Positions 33,247 through 46,000 of a stretch of DNA of 64,000 nt are shown here, one piece after another. A program made the translations under genes and the position numbers. The notes below the pieces were generated by a model that was not told the origin of the DNA, did not search any database, and saw only the letters and a program-made list of their open reading frames with translations. The stretch spans positions 30,410,833-30,474,832 of the forward strand of contig CM038466.1 of NCBI GenBank assembly GCA_021464415.1, written 5' to 3'. Position 1 is the stretch's first letter, and the number at the start of each line of letters is the position of its first letter. The DNA is from Lonicera japonica. Taxonomy: Eukaryota; Streptophyta; Magnoliopsida; Dipsacales; Caprifoliaceae.

Positions 33247-34384
33247 TTACCTTGCTACCACTACAAATGAGAGAGATAGAGATGTGCATCCCACTGGAAC
33301 TCTTGATTGTGCTCATTATATATATACTCTTTCTATCTCATTTTCTTAAAAGTTTCTAGATGAAATTAAATAGCCTAATGTGAATTGGACTTTAATGTTG
33401 AACCAAAACAGTAATGAAATTAAATAGTCTAATGTGAAATGGACTTTAATGTTGGACCAAAACAACTGTTCGAGGGGGACATAGAAAGAGACAGTTGGAA
33501 GGTAGTTAAAATTAGTTTCTCCATATTATGAAGTCAAAGTCTTGAGAAAAGTAAACATTTCTTGTTTTAAGGGTCCCTTTGATAATAATATGAAAAAAGA
33601 AAATGAAAAGAATTAATTTTTGTGATAAGTTAGAAAATAAGTCGAGACATGTTATGAGATGTCTTCTTACTTTGTTGTTTTTTTTTTCATGGAGAAATTT
33701 TCTTTAATGGTTGAGAAAGAAAAAAAATTCACAAAAAATAATGAAGGATGTATGACATCTACTGATAAAATGAGCATAAGATTAAGAGTATCTTATTACA
33801 CGACTTAACTTATTTTCCAACTTCTTATCTAAATTAAATATTTTTATTTTTCTTTTCCATATTGTTATCAAACGGAGGCTAAGTGTTGATACTTGTTATG
33901 ATTTATCTCATTAAATTTTAGAGTGATTGGTGCGGCAAAGTATAATCGTACCAAAATATATAATTAAATTTTATAAATTGATTGGTGTGATAGACATGTA
34001 AGACTTGGTATCTGTTGAAAACTCTATATTTAATAAATGCTTACTTGTCACAAGAGTTAGTTTAAATAAATTTATCTGTGTATTATTGTGCGCACAAGAG
34101 AGGGGTTGTTGCAAAATAATAGGATGTTCAACAAGGAAATAAAAAATCATATTGGTACGAAGTGAAATTGGGGGAGGACCACATCCAGAAAGAGAGATTT
34201 GGTTTGTCTGAAAAGCTTGAAAAGTAAGCAAAAACAGCCAACCAGGAAGTTAGAAAAGTATTGGTCAAAGATAATCTTCTCAAATGGTTTGAGAAAAATA
34301 GTCAATTACATCCTACGTACCTACCTCCTTTCTAAGTATAACACTCTCTGATTGCGTTTAGATCGCGAATTCGCAATACTCTTA

Positions 34385-34723
34385 GGTCTCGTTTGGTTCA
34401 CGGAAAGGAAATCGATTCCCTTATCTTTCCCATAGAGGTGGGAAAGTAAATTTCTTGTCAAATTTCCTTTCTTGTGTTTGGTAAACCATGGAAAGTATTT
34501 AGGAAAGAATTTAGGAAAGAATATTATTGTCTAAAATTTGTGTAATAAATGCTTGAAAAATCACATGGGAAAATCAATCCCATGTGTTTTGGGAGGAATG
34601 GTTTTACCCCCTACTTAATTTCCCCTCTCTCGGGAAAGTATTTCCGGAATTTGTGCTTACCAAACAAAGGAAATGAACGACTTTCCTTTCCCGAGTACCA
34701 AAATCCGTAAACCAAACGAGGCC
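34385..34723. mobile_element. Tourist/Harbinger-like MITE (copy A)
   Basis: GGTCTCGTTTGGTT at the left and AACCAAACGAGGCC at the right are perfect inverted repeats 339 bp apart. The flanks are TTA and TAA. The family is shared with the inverted element at 52939-53256 (TTTCCTTTC, CACAAGAAAGGAAA, GTATTTAGG blocks). Confidence 0.8.
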
Positions 34724-35152
34724 TAAAATCATTGTAGATGTGAAGTCGCATAAATTACTTTTTATGTAAATGAGTGCTCATTATAGAGAATGTCTAGACC
34801 GTTTAATTTATAACGGACGGCCACAATTTATCACTTTACTTATAAAGTAATGGCTAAAATTTATCAATTTTTAGATCCCTTCCAAGCTTCCAGCTAGTCA
34901 CTATCTCTGTGATGACAGTCAAAACTATTACTATATTACAAAAATTTTGACATTAATTATTCATTTCTAGTTCTCAGCAAGTTATGTTTGATATTCGTTT
35001 AGTGTGTATTTAATTGATTTTTGTATATTTAGAGATATTTAACTGCCTAATTTTACATAGAGTTAAATCTATGCCAAGATTATTTATTTATTGTTGTTTA
35101 AGTTAGTCAGATACTAAAGCTTCAAAACAATGTAACACATATATAAAAGTTA

Positions 35153-35399
35153 GGGTAAAAAACACGTACTAAAGCCCCTCAAACTATTACTTTTCGGTAC
35201 TAAACTCCCCTTAACTATCACAATTTGACATTTTACCCCCTAATTTATAAAAAGGCATTTATTTTCAAGGGCATTTATGTAATTTTGGGGGTTGAGTGAC
35301 AACATCTAATAGTTTAAGAGGGTTTAGTGTCACTTTTAGAAGATGGGAGGATTTAGTGCAAAAAAGTGATAGTTTAAGGGGGTTTAGTGTTTTTTACCC
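35153..35399. mobile_element. Mutator-like MITE, copy 2
   Basis: 247 bp, the same family as 24770-25008: GGGTAAAAAACAC at the left, inverted GTGTTTTTTACCC at the right. A perfect 9-bp target duplication TAAAAGTTA is at 35144-35152 and 35400-35408. The matching place in copy B (near 50355-50390) has no insertion. Confidence 0.9.
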
Positions 35400-37224
35400 T
35401 AAAAGTTATGACAAATAATTATTCCAAATTAAGATGTATTCTTATAATTTTGGGTTTTTTTTTGAGTTATCCCTTAGACAATGGCCTTAATTAAAGTAAC
35501 TCTCAAAATAATAATCCTTTGAGTTATCCCCGTCATTTGACGGGGTTAGCTGTCCGTTAACTTTTCTGTATGATTTGACACCAAAATACCCGGATCTTCA
35601 ACTTTAACCCTTCTCCTCCATGAAACTTAACCTTAATTTCATCTCTCTTTCTAAACATATATAAAATTTAACAAGATGCTCTCTCTAAATACAAAATACC
35701 CAATTTCTCTTTAAATTTATATACATAAACCACCCCAACTTTTAATGTATTTACACAAATCACTCATAACTTTTTAAGTTTATATTTAATGTACTTGTAG
35801 AGACCATCCTTTTACCAAAACCCTTCAATTTATTCCCCTTTAGATAAAATTTTCTATTTCGAACAAAAACCAAAAAAATTTAAGTATGCTTGAACCAAAA
35901 AAAGAAAAGGAACAAACACACGATCCAGCCATTTACTAATTTTCTTTATGGTACATCAAAGTTGAAGGAAGTTTGCATACCTCTATCACTGAAAATTTCA
36001 TTTTGAGGGCTTCTTTTTTATCATTCCATTAAATTCTTTTTTTTTATATAAATTTTTCTTAGGAGGGCTTTTTTTTATCCGTCAAGGAAGAAAAAAGGTT
36101 GTCATTTGAAAATAATTTTTTTTGGTAAATTAGCAACTTTTTTTTTGGAAACTTTATGTTAATTTTGTGAAAAAATGGCAATTATAATGAATTTAACAGT
36201 AGTAGAAAACTGAAATTGATGTTTTATATTGATTGCATGATGTTTGTTTTCAATCAAATTCTAATTGCATTTGGATGTTAATTAATTTAACTAGTTGAAA
36301 ATTTTACTTTTTGTTTTTTTACTCTTGAAATATAACTCAAAAAAGACCGGAGTGTAGAAAAATTTAATCTAAAGGTGAATAAATTGAAGGGTTCAGGTAA
36401 AAGGGCGACTCTGTAAATACATAGAATATCAAAATTAAAAAGTTAAGGGTAGTTTGTGTAGATACATTAAAAGTTGGGTGTGACTTATATAAATAAATTT
36501 AATTTTCCATTAGTTTTTTAATGAAAGGTGATAGATGGACTTAATTGATAGCAATTAAAAAGTTTATTACCATAATTGGCCTAAAAAATAGTTAAATGCG
36601 AAAGTGTTAAAAAAGCAAAAATTCGTTACCATATTTTATCATTTAGCTTAATTTCTTAAAGTTGTCCGGGAGTTAAGACTTGGCTCAAATACGAGTCACC
36701 CCTCTTTTTTTCCTCTTCTTCTAATATTTGAACAATAGATTTATTTGTGTATCGTCCCATATCAAAAGGTTGTCAAAGAGTTGATTCAATAGAAAATTTT
36801 CAAATAAATGAGAATGTGACATGATATAGTAGAATATAATTAAGTCACACGTGAGTTGAATGACATGTATCTTTCACTTCAGTTTTTCTTTTGTTTCCAT
36901 ATATAACCTATACATTTTATTATATATATATATATATTCTTTAGTGTTCACACACTACTTATACCTTTGAATTTATTTTTACTTGTACCTTTGAATTTAT
37001 TTTTATAACTTTAATACATCTTTAGTTCTTACTCAATTACCTTTCACACCCAAGAAAGGGTTTGTGTTCACATTAGTTTAATTATGAGCAGGGAGAGGCA
37101 TAAGTTTGTCAAAGATAATATTTTTTAAATTAATGGGAAGAAAAAGTAGTACTAGCTAGTAGGGGGCAAAATAGAGAATATTTAAATATATTTTTTTGAT
37201 CTTGTAATAAAATTTTAATATTAT
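35400..37224. other. Non-coding AT-rich part of copy A
   Basis: No gene supported. It aligns in patches with copy B 50390-51523. About 35465-35690 is not in copy B at the equivalent position. Confidence 0.5.
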
Positions 37225-38101
37225 GGTGCGTTTGGCGCGCCAAATTAGAAAGTAGAATAGGACAGGATAAAGACCGGATATAATAAGAGTCAGAATTAAT
37301 CGGATAGGAATAATGTGGGATATGATATAAAAAGAATTAGTCGGATAAGGATTAAGTGGGATTGGACATAATATGAATTAGTCGGATAAATATTTAATAA
37401 ACTTTGTATTTGATGGAATCTTAGTTTACAAGTTCGGATATTATATAACACAACTCGTTTTTTTTTTTTTTAAATACATGCAATTTTAATTGTTGTAAAT
37501 CATTTTTTTTGCTAATCAATTCTCCTATTTATAAGTAAGTTTCGTAAAAAAACTTTTTTGAGAGAAAAATTCGATATTATATATAATATTTACAATTAGG
37601 CATTAAATACAGTTTCAAATTCTAATGTAAATATTATTTTTTTTATAAAATTAAAGTTTCTTATAAATACCTTCATTTAATAAAATAAAAATAAAAATAT
37701 CATATTATACGAGAAATGAATTTTATTAGTTGAGCTACCGTGATTTTGAGTGGTTCATTAATCAATTTGACTATCTAAAGGGCGTGAAGAAGAAGATCGA
37801 AATTAATTAATTAAAAATTTATTTCGTTATTTATTTTATTATCCAGCAACTACGGGATAAAATAATACCACATATAGGGGTGGTATAATTTTACCCGGTT
37901 ATGATGGGATAAAAGAATAATTAATCCCGAATGCAATCATATCATGTATTGCACCAAATGCGAGATATGATAAATATATCATAGTCACCTTTGCTCCAAA
38001 TATATGACATGATTTGTTTATCTTTTTCTTTCTGACAACAAACACTAGATATGATTAATTAATATAATCCTACTTATAATCCCGCGTGAGAAACACACCC
38101 C
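37225..38101. mobile_element. Old TIR element present in both duplicates (copy A)
   Basis: The left GGTGCGTTTGGCGCG and right GAGAAACACACCCC are inverted-repeat-like ends, as in Harbinger-type elements. The same element sits at 51524-52393 in copy B, so it was there before the duplication. No coding capacity is visible and the target duplication is not clear. Confidence 0.6.
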
Positions 38102-39755
38102 TATAATATAGACAAACCTTTAGTGGCTAGAAATATGTGTATATATTATTTTCATTAAAAAAATATATATCTATATCTCCAAATGTGTATATATTGTAAA
38201 GTCTAAAATAGTTTGGGTTTATTCTTTCAACAAAAACATGTCTGCTTATAAATTGTTTTAGTCGTTCGATATTACATCTGAAGGATTACAAGCAATCCAA
38301 GCTACTGAAGCGATGCATTGAAATATCACATCAAGAGGGATACAATGCATTTGAATTTAATTTCTTAGGTGGTGGTTTTCATAAAATATTTTTGGGTCGA
38401 ATTATTTTTTTACTATTTTTATTAGTGTTTTTTCAGTGTCTGTAATGTTTTGGCTAACTGAATTAATGATTTTTTTTATAAAATTATGTCACTAACACAT
38501 TTCTAGAATTACTCTAAAAATTTAGGTTGAATTAGAATTCAAATGGATTTAACACAGTGAAAAATAAAAACAAAAACAAAAACAAAAATAAAAAGAAAAG
38601 ATGAATTTAAAGGAATGGATTTAAATTAAATAAATAAATAAAAGTAAATTAAAGGGAGTTTAAAAAAGTCGAAAGATAATGTCCAGCCGTTCATAGATCC
38701 ACGTGTGGTGAAGTTTTGTTTTATATAAATGTGTGGTTGCTTTTAAAATAAAGTCCACATGCCACTTAATGTATGACTAGTTTTGTTGAATGAAGGGGTG
38801 GATCAGTACAAATTGTGTTAACTTGGACCAGTCACATAAACTCTGGGTTTAAAATTAAATTTTTAATTTTGGTTTGGTATAATTTTCTGGTATTGGATTA
38901 GTCCGGCTTATATTTTTAGATAGTGTATTTTTAGCGCAAAAAAAAATTATTTTAAATATTTTTAACATTTTCTTAAAGGGCCTTGATCTCTATATTTTTA
39001 TATAAAAAACTCATAGGGTAAGGAATTTTTACACATGTTTTTGAGAGAGTTTTTCAAACCTTAGAGATAGATTATAACCTCAAAACATAAAATACACCTT
39101 ACGATTTTTTATTTATGCCAAAGCAAGCGTTCTTTCTTTGAAGAATAAAATAGATCGTAAAGTGCAAGTGATTCGCAAATGGTATTGAAGAACGGTGTGA
39201 TACTGTAGCGAGTGATTTATGGTGAACCTATTCATAAGATTCGGATAGGAGGACTATACGCGCAAAAGATAGATAAATCGTAAGTCTATACAATTTGAGA
39301 TTAATTGAGTAGATAAACTTTTGTGCATATAGTGGATTGTTGAGGATTAGTCTTACACTACATGGATACTTTGTTAATTATGATGTTTTCTTATTTGTTT
39401 AATTGTTGCATACTAGAAAGTATTAAACAGGTGTTCCAGAAATAAAATACATAAAATTCTAAGTTTATTTTTTTGATTCGATTAAAATTGGTTTTTGAAA
39501 ATCTCACCGCTAAATAACAAACTTAGGATTAATTTATTTATTTGCTTCCGCACACGCCCGATTTAGCCTTTTCATATATATGTCTGTGTATATGCATCGT
39601 AGATATTTTGACGTTTAATTTTAAATGTTAATATTTTTCATACAAGGGTGATACATTATCAGATAGATCCGATTGCTCGGTGGGGGAAATAATGGTTCGG
39701 GGATTCGAAACTGAGTAGCTTCTGTGAATATACTAGCACGCAATCAAAGAAGCTA
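38102..39755. other. Non-coding part of copy A
   Basis: No gene supported. Homologous with copy B 52394-53883. Near 38778 copy A shows the uninterrupted CACTTAATGTATGACTAG where copy B carries an insertion. Confidence 0.5.
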
Positions 39756-40949
39756 GAGTAAATACCATCAATGGTCACTCAACTATTGACAAATTTTACC
39801 AGTAGTCACTATACTTTATTTTGTTACAAACGCATCACTAAACTTTTAAAACGTATCACTGGCGCCCACTCTGTCAAATTCCACCGTTAATTTTTAACAG
39901 AGACGTTTTTCACCTAAAATGTTAGGGGCATTTTGGTCTTTTTACCTTTTTTTCTTTTTTTCTCTTTTCTTTTCTTTTCTTTTCTTTCTTCTTTTATTTT
40001 CTTCTTCTTCTTGTTTCTTCCGCCATTTTTCTTCTTCTTCTTCCTTCCTTCCTTCCTTCCGCCATTCTTCTTCTTCTTCTTCCTTCCTTCCTTCCTTCCG
40101 CCATTCTTCTTCTTCTTCTTCTTCTTCTTCCTTCCTTCCTTCTTTCCGCCATTCTTCTTCTTCTTCTTCTTCTTCTTCTTCTTCTTCTTCTTCTTCCTTC
40201 CTTCCTTCCTTCCGCAACAGCAACAGCGGTGGCGCAGCAACGGCGGAGGAGGTGGACTGGTAACGTCGGTGAGGCACTGCCACTGAAGCTGGCGGAGGTG
40301 GACCAGCAACAGCGGTGGCGCTTCCACTGAAGCGGCGATAGGCACAATTTGATTGAGTTGTAGAGAGATGAAGAAAATGAGTCAATCTCATTTTGGGTTT
40401 AATTTTGGGGCTTGTATTGAGTTTTTTTATGGTTTAATTGGATTAATTTTAAATCCACTACTTGGATTTGGTGGCAACGGCGGCGATGAGTCATGGTGGG
40501 TGCGGAGAGGTAGTGGATTCGATGGGCGGTGCCGATGAGGGGTGGGGGGTGCGGAGAGGAGTGGCGGTGGAAGGAAAAACTTAAGAAGAAGAAGAATGGC
40601 GGAAGGAAGAAGAAGAAGAAGAAGAAGAAGAAGAAGAAGAAGAAGAAGAAGAAGAAGAAGAAGAAGAATGGCGGAAGAGGAAGGGGAAGGGGAAGAAGAA
40701 GAATGGCGGGAGAAAGAAGAAGAAGAAAGAAAAGAAAAGAGAAAATTGAAGAAAAAAAAGTAAAAAGACCAAAATGCCCCTAACATTTTAGGTGAAAAAC
40801 GTCTCTGTTAAAAATTAACGGTGGAATTTGACGGAGTGAGCGCCAGTGATACGTTTTAAAAGTTTAGTGATGCGTTTGTAACAAAATAAAGTATAATGAC
40901 TACTGATAAAATTTGCCAATAGTTGAGTGGCCATTGATGGTATTTACTC
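39756..40949. mobile_element. Mutator-like element with about 190-bp TIRs and long purine/pyrimidine arms
   Basis: The left arm from GAGTAAATACCATCAATGG is repeated inverted at the right end, closing with TATTTACTC at 40949. The arms match over about 190 bp (TTAGGGGCATTTTGGTC near 39925, inverted near 40775). A 10-bp duplication AAAGAAGCTA flanks it (39746-39755, 40950-40959). Inside each arm are CTT/CCTT repeats with CCGCCATT (left) or the AAG complement with AATGGCGG (right). The core (about 40215-40560) is GC-rich and unlike the surroundings. The long reading frames here come from the trinucleotide repeats. Copy B has the empty site near 53873-53885. Confidence 0.9.
39945..40205 (+). repeat. 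Long polypyrimidine tract with CCGCCATT punctuation
   Basis: Plus strand almost pure C and T for about 260 bp: (CTT)n, then (CCTT)n, then CCGCCATT, repeated several times with growing CTT blocks. The complementary polypurine tract is at about 40580-40760. The sequence type is prone to triplex DNA and length change. Confidence 0.85.
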
Positions 40950-41276
40950 AAAGAAGCTAAAACCTAAATCTTAATTTAAATATTTTTAACTCTTGCAAAT
41001 ATAAATTCGGCTTCTGACCCTTCAGTTCGATCCCGACCCTTTATCCCTCTCTTCTTGAAACCCCCAAATCTTTCATGGATGTAGCACTTTGTAAAGCCCA
41101 TGAAATTTTTGTGTCTCACAACCCTAGAATTGGCTTTCAAGCCTCCAAAGTTTCCTCCCATTGGACGTACACTGAAATTTGTTTTCTAACCCACCAATAT
41201 TTAAATTTTAGACTCAATTGGGTGTGAAACTAACCCATTTAAAGAACATATTGTATTATTTGTTATTCATTTATGT

Positions 41277-41665
41277 GGGAAGGATCTAAAGAGGACCATT
41301 TATTTGGTCCTTAAATGCGGACCAATCATTTTGAAGGAGTAAACGGATGATTTTTTTTATGAAACTTGGTGAAGATGATCTCCATGATTAGTAGATCATC
41401 TCCACCAAATTTCATCAAAAAATTTAACCAAGAAGTGAGTTATCAAAACATCTTAAATTTTAACGGTTAAAAACGCACATATATATCAATTTTTTAGTTA
41501 ACCCTCTTCCTGATTGAATTTTTCGATGAAATTTGGTGGAAGTGATCTACTAATCATGAAGATTATAATCACCAAGTTTCATCAAAAAATTCATTTATTT
41601 ACCCCCTCAAAATGATTGGTCCGCATTTAAGGATCAAAAAATTGGTCATCTTTAAATCCTTCCCC
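41277..41665. mobile_element. Mutator-like MITE (copy A)
   Basis: The left GGGAAGGATCTAAAGAGGAC and the inverted right ATCTTTAAATCCTTCCC differ at two positions over 22 bp. Internal blocks (GCGGACCAATCATTTT, AAATTTCATCAAAAAATT) are also inverted. TTCATTTATGT flanks both sides (41266-41276 and 41666-41676). A fragment of a related element is near 62460-62590. Confidence 0.78.
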
Positions 41666-43040
41666 TTCATTTATGTACTTATATATTCATGTTCGTTACA
41701 TTTGAATCCGGCCTCTATATAATAGCTGACCCGAACCTAACCAAACGGCTATTAATTTTATTTTGAAAAACCTAAACCTTAATTTTGAACTCGACTTGTC
41801 TCACCTTAATTTTTCCCAACGCATTGTAATTAATTATATGATATTATAGAGCACTAAAAGAAAAAATGTAATTTTCAAGTCAGCTTGAATCAAACAAGTT
41901 AAATTTCTTGAACTTGAACTTGATCCAAACTTGTGATGAACTTTTGTTGAGAACTCATATCAGTCTCGGTAGAACCCAACCTAGTTGGTAGGGGTCTTGT
42001 TTTGATACTACATCATTTTTGTCCATATATACTCATAAATATAAAGCAAGTCTTGAATGGGCTGCATTGAAAAAGAGAGATAAGCGACTCGAACTTGTGT
42101 CTTCTGGTTTAAGACTTAACTTTGGAAATATCACATTATCTTGTTGCGTTTTGGATTGATCTGACCCGAAAACTATAGACCACGGATTGTGTCAAGTCAG
42201 ATCCACACACGTACAAAGATACATATATATTTGCTGGTTATGGGTTCATGAAAATTAAACCCATCTCGGGTTTAGGGTTTGTTTTGGTTCATATTATTTT
42301 TGGTAGGTTGGTTTTGGGTTCGACCAAACATGCCCCATTGCCCTCCCTAAGAGGTTTGATCAATTTGATGTGTTCCAGATTCGGCCTTTTTCCCCTTGAA
42401 AACATGTCGAGCCCAATGGGCTTTGGTTTGATGGGAAATGATAAGAGGCAGATATAATAAGAATTGGATAGGATACAATAAGAAATTGTGAAATTAAACT
42501 TAATATGGCATTTTCTTTGGAGCAGTCCTAAATATGTTTTATCCTTATGTTTTGCTGATTAGTTGTCTCTGAGCGAGTAATCCGTCATTACATTGAGTAT
42601 GATAATTTTATCTTGTTGTGTTTTCTTATTTTGTGCCAACCATATGCAGCCTCAAAGTTTTTTCAGGGCATGCTTTGCTCGATTTTATTAACATATAATC
42701 ATAGAAAAAAAATTGAGTTCATGTCAATAAATATGACATTATATGCAAAATTTGAGTTTTTTTTCTTTGGATTATGGTAAATTCAAGTTCTTGTCATTAA
42801 AATAAAATAAAATTATTAATTTAAGACGAAATAGTAATACACTACTTTTATGTCAGTAAATTAGCTATAAAAATTGTGGACCCTATCACACCAATATTCA
42901 CATCTATATAAAAATTAGCTACAAAAATTGTGGACCCTATCACACCAATATTCATATCTATGGTCACTGCAAGATATGATTTTTCCCATCTTCTCCAGAT
43001 TTTAGTATGACAGGTGGCTGAACATGAAATGGTCCACATG
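41666..43040. other. Duplication junction and 3' flank of bHLH copy B
   Basis: The copy A/copy B junction is at 42134/42135. Beyond it lie a 54-bp tandem repeat (42861-42914 and 42915-42968; TTAGCTA(T/C)AAAAATTGTGG...) that is single in copy A, and the downstream flank of the bHLH gene. No additional gene. Confidence 0.55.
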
Positions 43041-46000
43041 TCAGTGTGCCATGTCATCAACAACCCTTCTCACAGCCTCTTGGAAGGTAGGCTCATCCCA
43101 TTCACCTCCCTACAATAAAAAGTTGACACAAAAATCAATAATTTTCACTCCATTTTTTCATTTAGTATTTACAAATACGTTAACTTTTTATTTTTATTTT
43201 TCGTATTACTCAATATTAAAAATATCACTACAATCTTTTTAACCGTCCTATATACATATATATATATAGCTTGTTTCTTAGATGAGTGGTTCGTATACGG
43301 ATTAGTCCTTGTGATAATATTGTGTATATTAAACATCAAAAATTGAAATCTCAAACTTGTTTAAAATCGAGTTCACAATTATCTCATTGCTTTAAATCGA
43401 TGGTAGTTTTGATTGTACTTTGGTGTATTTACTATGATTTATTAAAATAAAGCAAAAATATTAACCAAAAAAAATGAACTCAAGGGACTGGTATCCTTGT
43501 AAGCTTACTCGAGCTGATTAGTTTATATAAATATTCTGAAGAACGATAGTTAAAGTTGTTTTAATTTATGTATTTTAGTATGGAAAGCAAATACACGATA
43601 ATTGTGCTTAGTCTTAATTCGTGAACATACCTCAATTTTCAATCTCAAAATGATGCGCTTGATCGAACTTGCTTCTACTATCCGCGTTTTGGCTTGTATA
43701 GACAATATGCTTAGATTCTTAACTTGTTTGACAAACTCCAAAACCCTAATCACCAAATCCAACATGCTACATTCTCCTCTTACATTCACTTCCAAATTCA
43801 CTACACAAGATTTCGAAGTCGATTCTTCCATTTTTGTAACCATAATTTCCAATCTTTCACTTGAAGATCCACTTATTTCTTGATTAGTAGCTTCTGTTCT
43901 GGGCAATCGTGCTTCGAGCATATGGTTTCTCCTACTAAGCTCCTCGACTTGAGCTTTTAATGAAGCTAAATACTTTGTTGCACTACAAAGCACAGACGTT
44001 TTGTCTTTCTGCATATATACAATAATTTGCAATACAATTATATATGTATATATGTGTGTGTGTGTGTGTAGAGAGAGGTTAAGAACAACATACATACATA
44101 CACATTTATATACATACGCATATTATGTATGTGGGGTGTACATACGCATATCATGTATATAGGGTGGCCTCAAAAAGAGAACCATTCTGTTAAGCAACTA
44201 ATGAACATTTCGTTTTCAATGGCTGGATTGTTTTCCCGAAATTTCACTATATATTTGTACCTTGGATTTTGGAGGAACTAGTGACGTTAATGCTTGAAAC
44301 CTTTCATTAAGTTTTTTTCGCCTCTTTCTCTCAGACATCACATGCTCCAATTGAGTGCTCTTCGATCGATTCATTTGGATTTTTTCTTGGTTTCGTGTTT
44401 GATTTAGCCTTGAAAAGAACTTGATTGATTGTTTGAACATATTTTGCTTTGGCATCATAGTTCTCATTTGGGACACGGGTGATGACTCGGATCTGTAACT
44501 CTGAAAGGCACCAGCCTTTTGGGGCTTATCAGATAAAGAAGGAGAAGAAGTTATAACTGCAAGCATGGCTTTTGTCATTATAGCATCTACACTTTTTGAT
44601 GTTGGCAATTTAGGGTTTAGAATCAAATTCAAGGCTTGAGTGGCTTCATGGAATGGATCATTAGTAGTACTAGTGCTAGGTTTGGTTAATAGTGGTCTAA
44701 GAGGTGGTTGAAAGGTAGGTTCTATTAGGGTTTTTTGAATTCTTGGATTGTTTATCACATTGAGCTGAAACGGCGAGCACTTGCTATTATCGGTGAATTG
44801 AAAAGGCGCGTAGTTGAGACTATCCGTGGATGCTGATCTTAGTGTCGATGACGATGAAGAAGCCTGATTCTGATCAGATTGCCCAGAAAAGTTTCGAGGG
44901 AGATCTTGTCGAGAGAAATCTTCCGGAAACAAATTCCTCATTTCCGTTTCTATGTTAACCTACAAAACCCAAAATAATGCGGAAAAGGATATTGTTAAGA
45001 ATTTTGGTTGCTAAAATGAAGAAATTCATCGAGGAAATTAGCTGTAAAACTAAAGATTTTGCTATTTGTCTCCAAAAAGTCGTTACTGCCTTTTTTTCAT
45101 TTTACACTGAAAAGTACATTCGTCGCAAAAATGTATCATTTATGAATTAATAAACAGTATCTTACTTGAGTGCTAATGGACAGCCCCATCTCTATCTCTC
45201 CCGCATTGCAGCCCATAAGTATTATATCCTGTAATTAAAAAAATAAAATTAAAAAAATTTAACAAAATTATGGAAGATACTAACACTAGTAGTCCTCGAA
45301 ACGGACAGGTCTATTACAGAATCTAGATATGTATTTGAAGAATGATTGAGCGTATCATTTGACAAACCTTGATCCGAGTTTCCTGCATGTATACACGAGA
45401 ATGATTTACGTTATTTAGTTGATTTATATATATTTTAGAGTTGAAGTAAATTGGAAATATCTAAGGATTAATTGAAATATGTAATGATTTATAAGTCAAT
45501 TGATTAATAATTAACCTGGTAAAATTGCAGCTGATGTTGGGTGGATACTAGTCCCGGAAGGTCTATTGCATTGAGTTGAATGTAAGGAAGCCTATTTTTG
45601 AAAGCCAGTCCTGGAACTCGGCTAACAGATTCCACAAGAAACCTTTCAGTGATAAAATAAATAAATAAATATATATATGTACTAGATCACATGCACACGC
45701 GATGAGTGTACTATTGAGATATAACCAGTTCGATCAAATTGAAATATAAAACAAAGATGTTAAGTGGTCTAGTGGTTAGTTACATCTTTCGTATAGGTTA
45801 CAACCTAATATATATATATATGCAGCTAGCCTTCGATATGGATGGTTTGTATGCAGATCAAACCAATGATTTTAGTCACTAATAAATGTATTGGCAATGG
45901 AAAACCATCCTTAAAATTCTGGTTTGGTACAAACGGTTATATTAAAGACAGACACAATATATGTGTATGTATTATAATTTTTTTGCAACATGACGAGGAT

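Larger units (their letters stand above)
31527..34330. repeat. Internal tandem duplication in copy A (two units of about 1.4 kb)
   Basis: Unit 1 (about 31527-32891) and unit 2 (about 32892-34330) both start with CATAATTTTA or its variant, then the GCTACTTAGCG(T/C)GCAACAAAATGC block. Each contains exon 1, the promoter and upstream sequence, and each ends ...AATAGTCAATTACATCCT. Copy B has only one such unit (from about 46749). Confidence 0.88.
27400..42134. repeat. Tandem segmental duplication, copy A (14.7 kb)
   Basis: Starts ATTATCTTGTTGCG at 27400 and ends ...TTTGGAAATATCAC at 42134, where copy B begins with the same ATTATCTTGTTGCG. Gene, introns, intergenic sequence and old transposons follow the same order in both copies. 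Copy A is longer because of an internal 1.4-kb duplication and insertions at 34385, 35153, 39756 and perhaps 41277. Confidence 0.92.

Noticed and set aside
33068..33316. 82-residue frame starting upstream of the extra exon 1
   Set aside because: The supported coding part is only 33131-33246; the rest reads through the splice donor and in a different frame.
39914..40391. Long reading frames of 114-149 residues on both strands (poly-Ser/Phe, poly-Lys/Glu)
   Set aside because: They arise from the CTT/AAG repeats of the Mutator-like element; six-frame openness is expected of such repeats and no protein domain is visible.
40427..40786. Second cluster of frames in the right arm of the same element
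   Set aside because: Same cause: trinucleotide repeat in the inverted arm.
41970..42115. Possible tRNA-derived SINE signals (AGTTGGTAGGGG and CGACTCGAAC)
   Set aside because: Spacing and order do not give a convincing Pol III promoter and no target duplication or A-tail could be identified. Present in both copies, so at best old.
45767..45785. TGGTCTAGTGGTTAG, resembling a tRNA A box
   Set aside because: No matching B box, no cloverleaf and no acceptor stem nearby; at most a SINE scrap.
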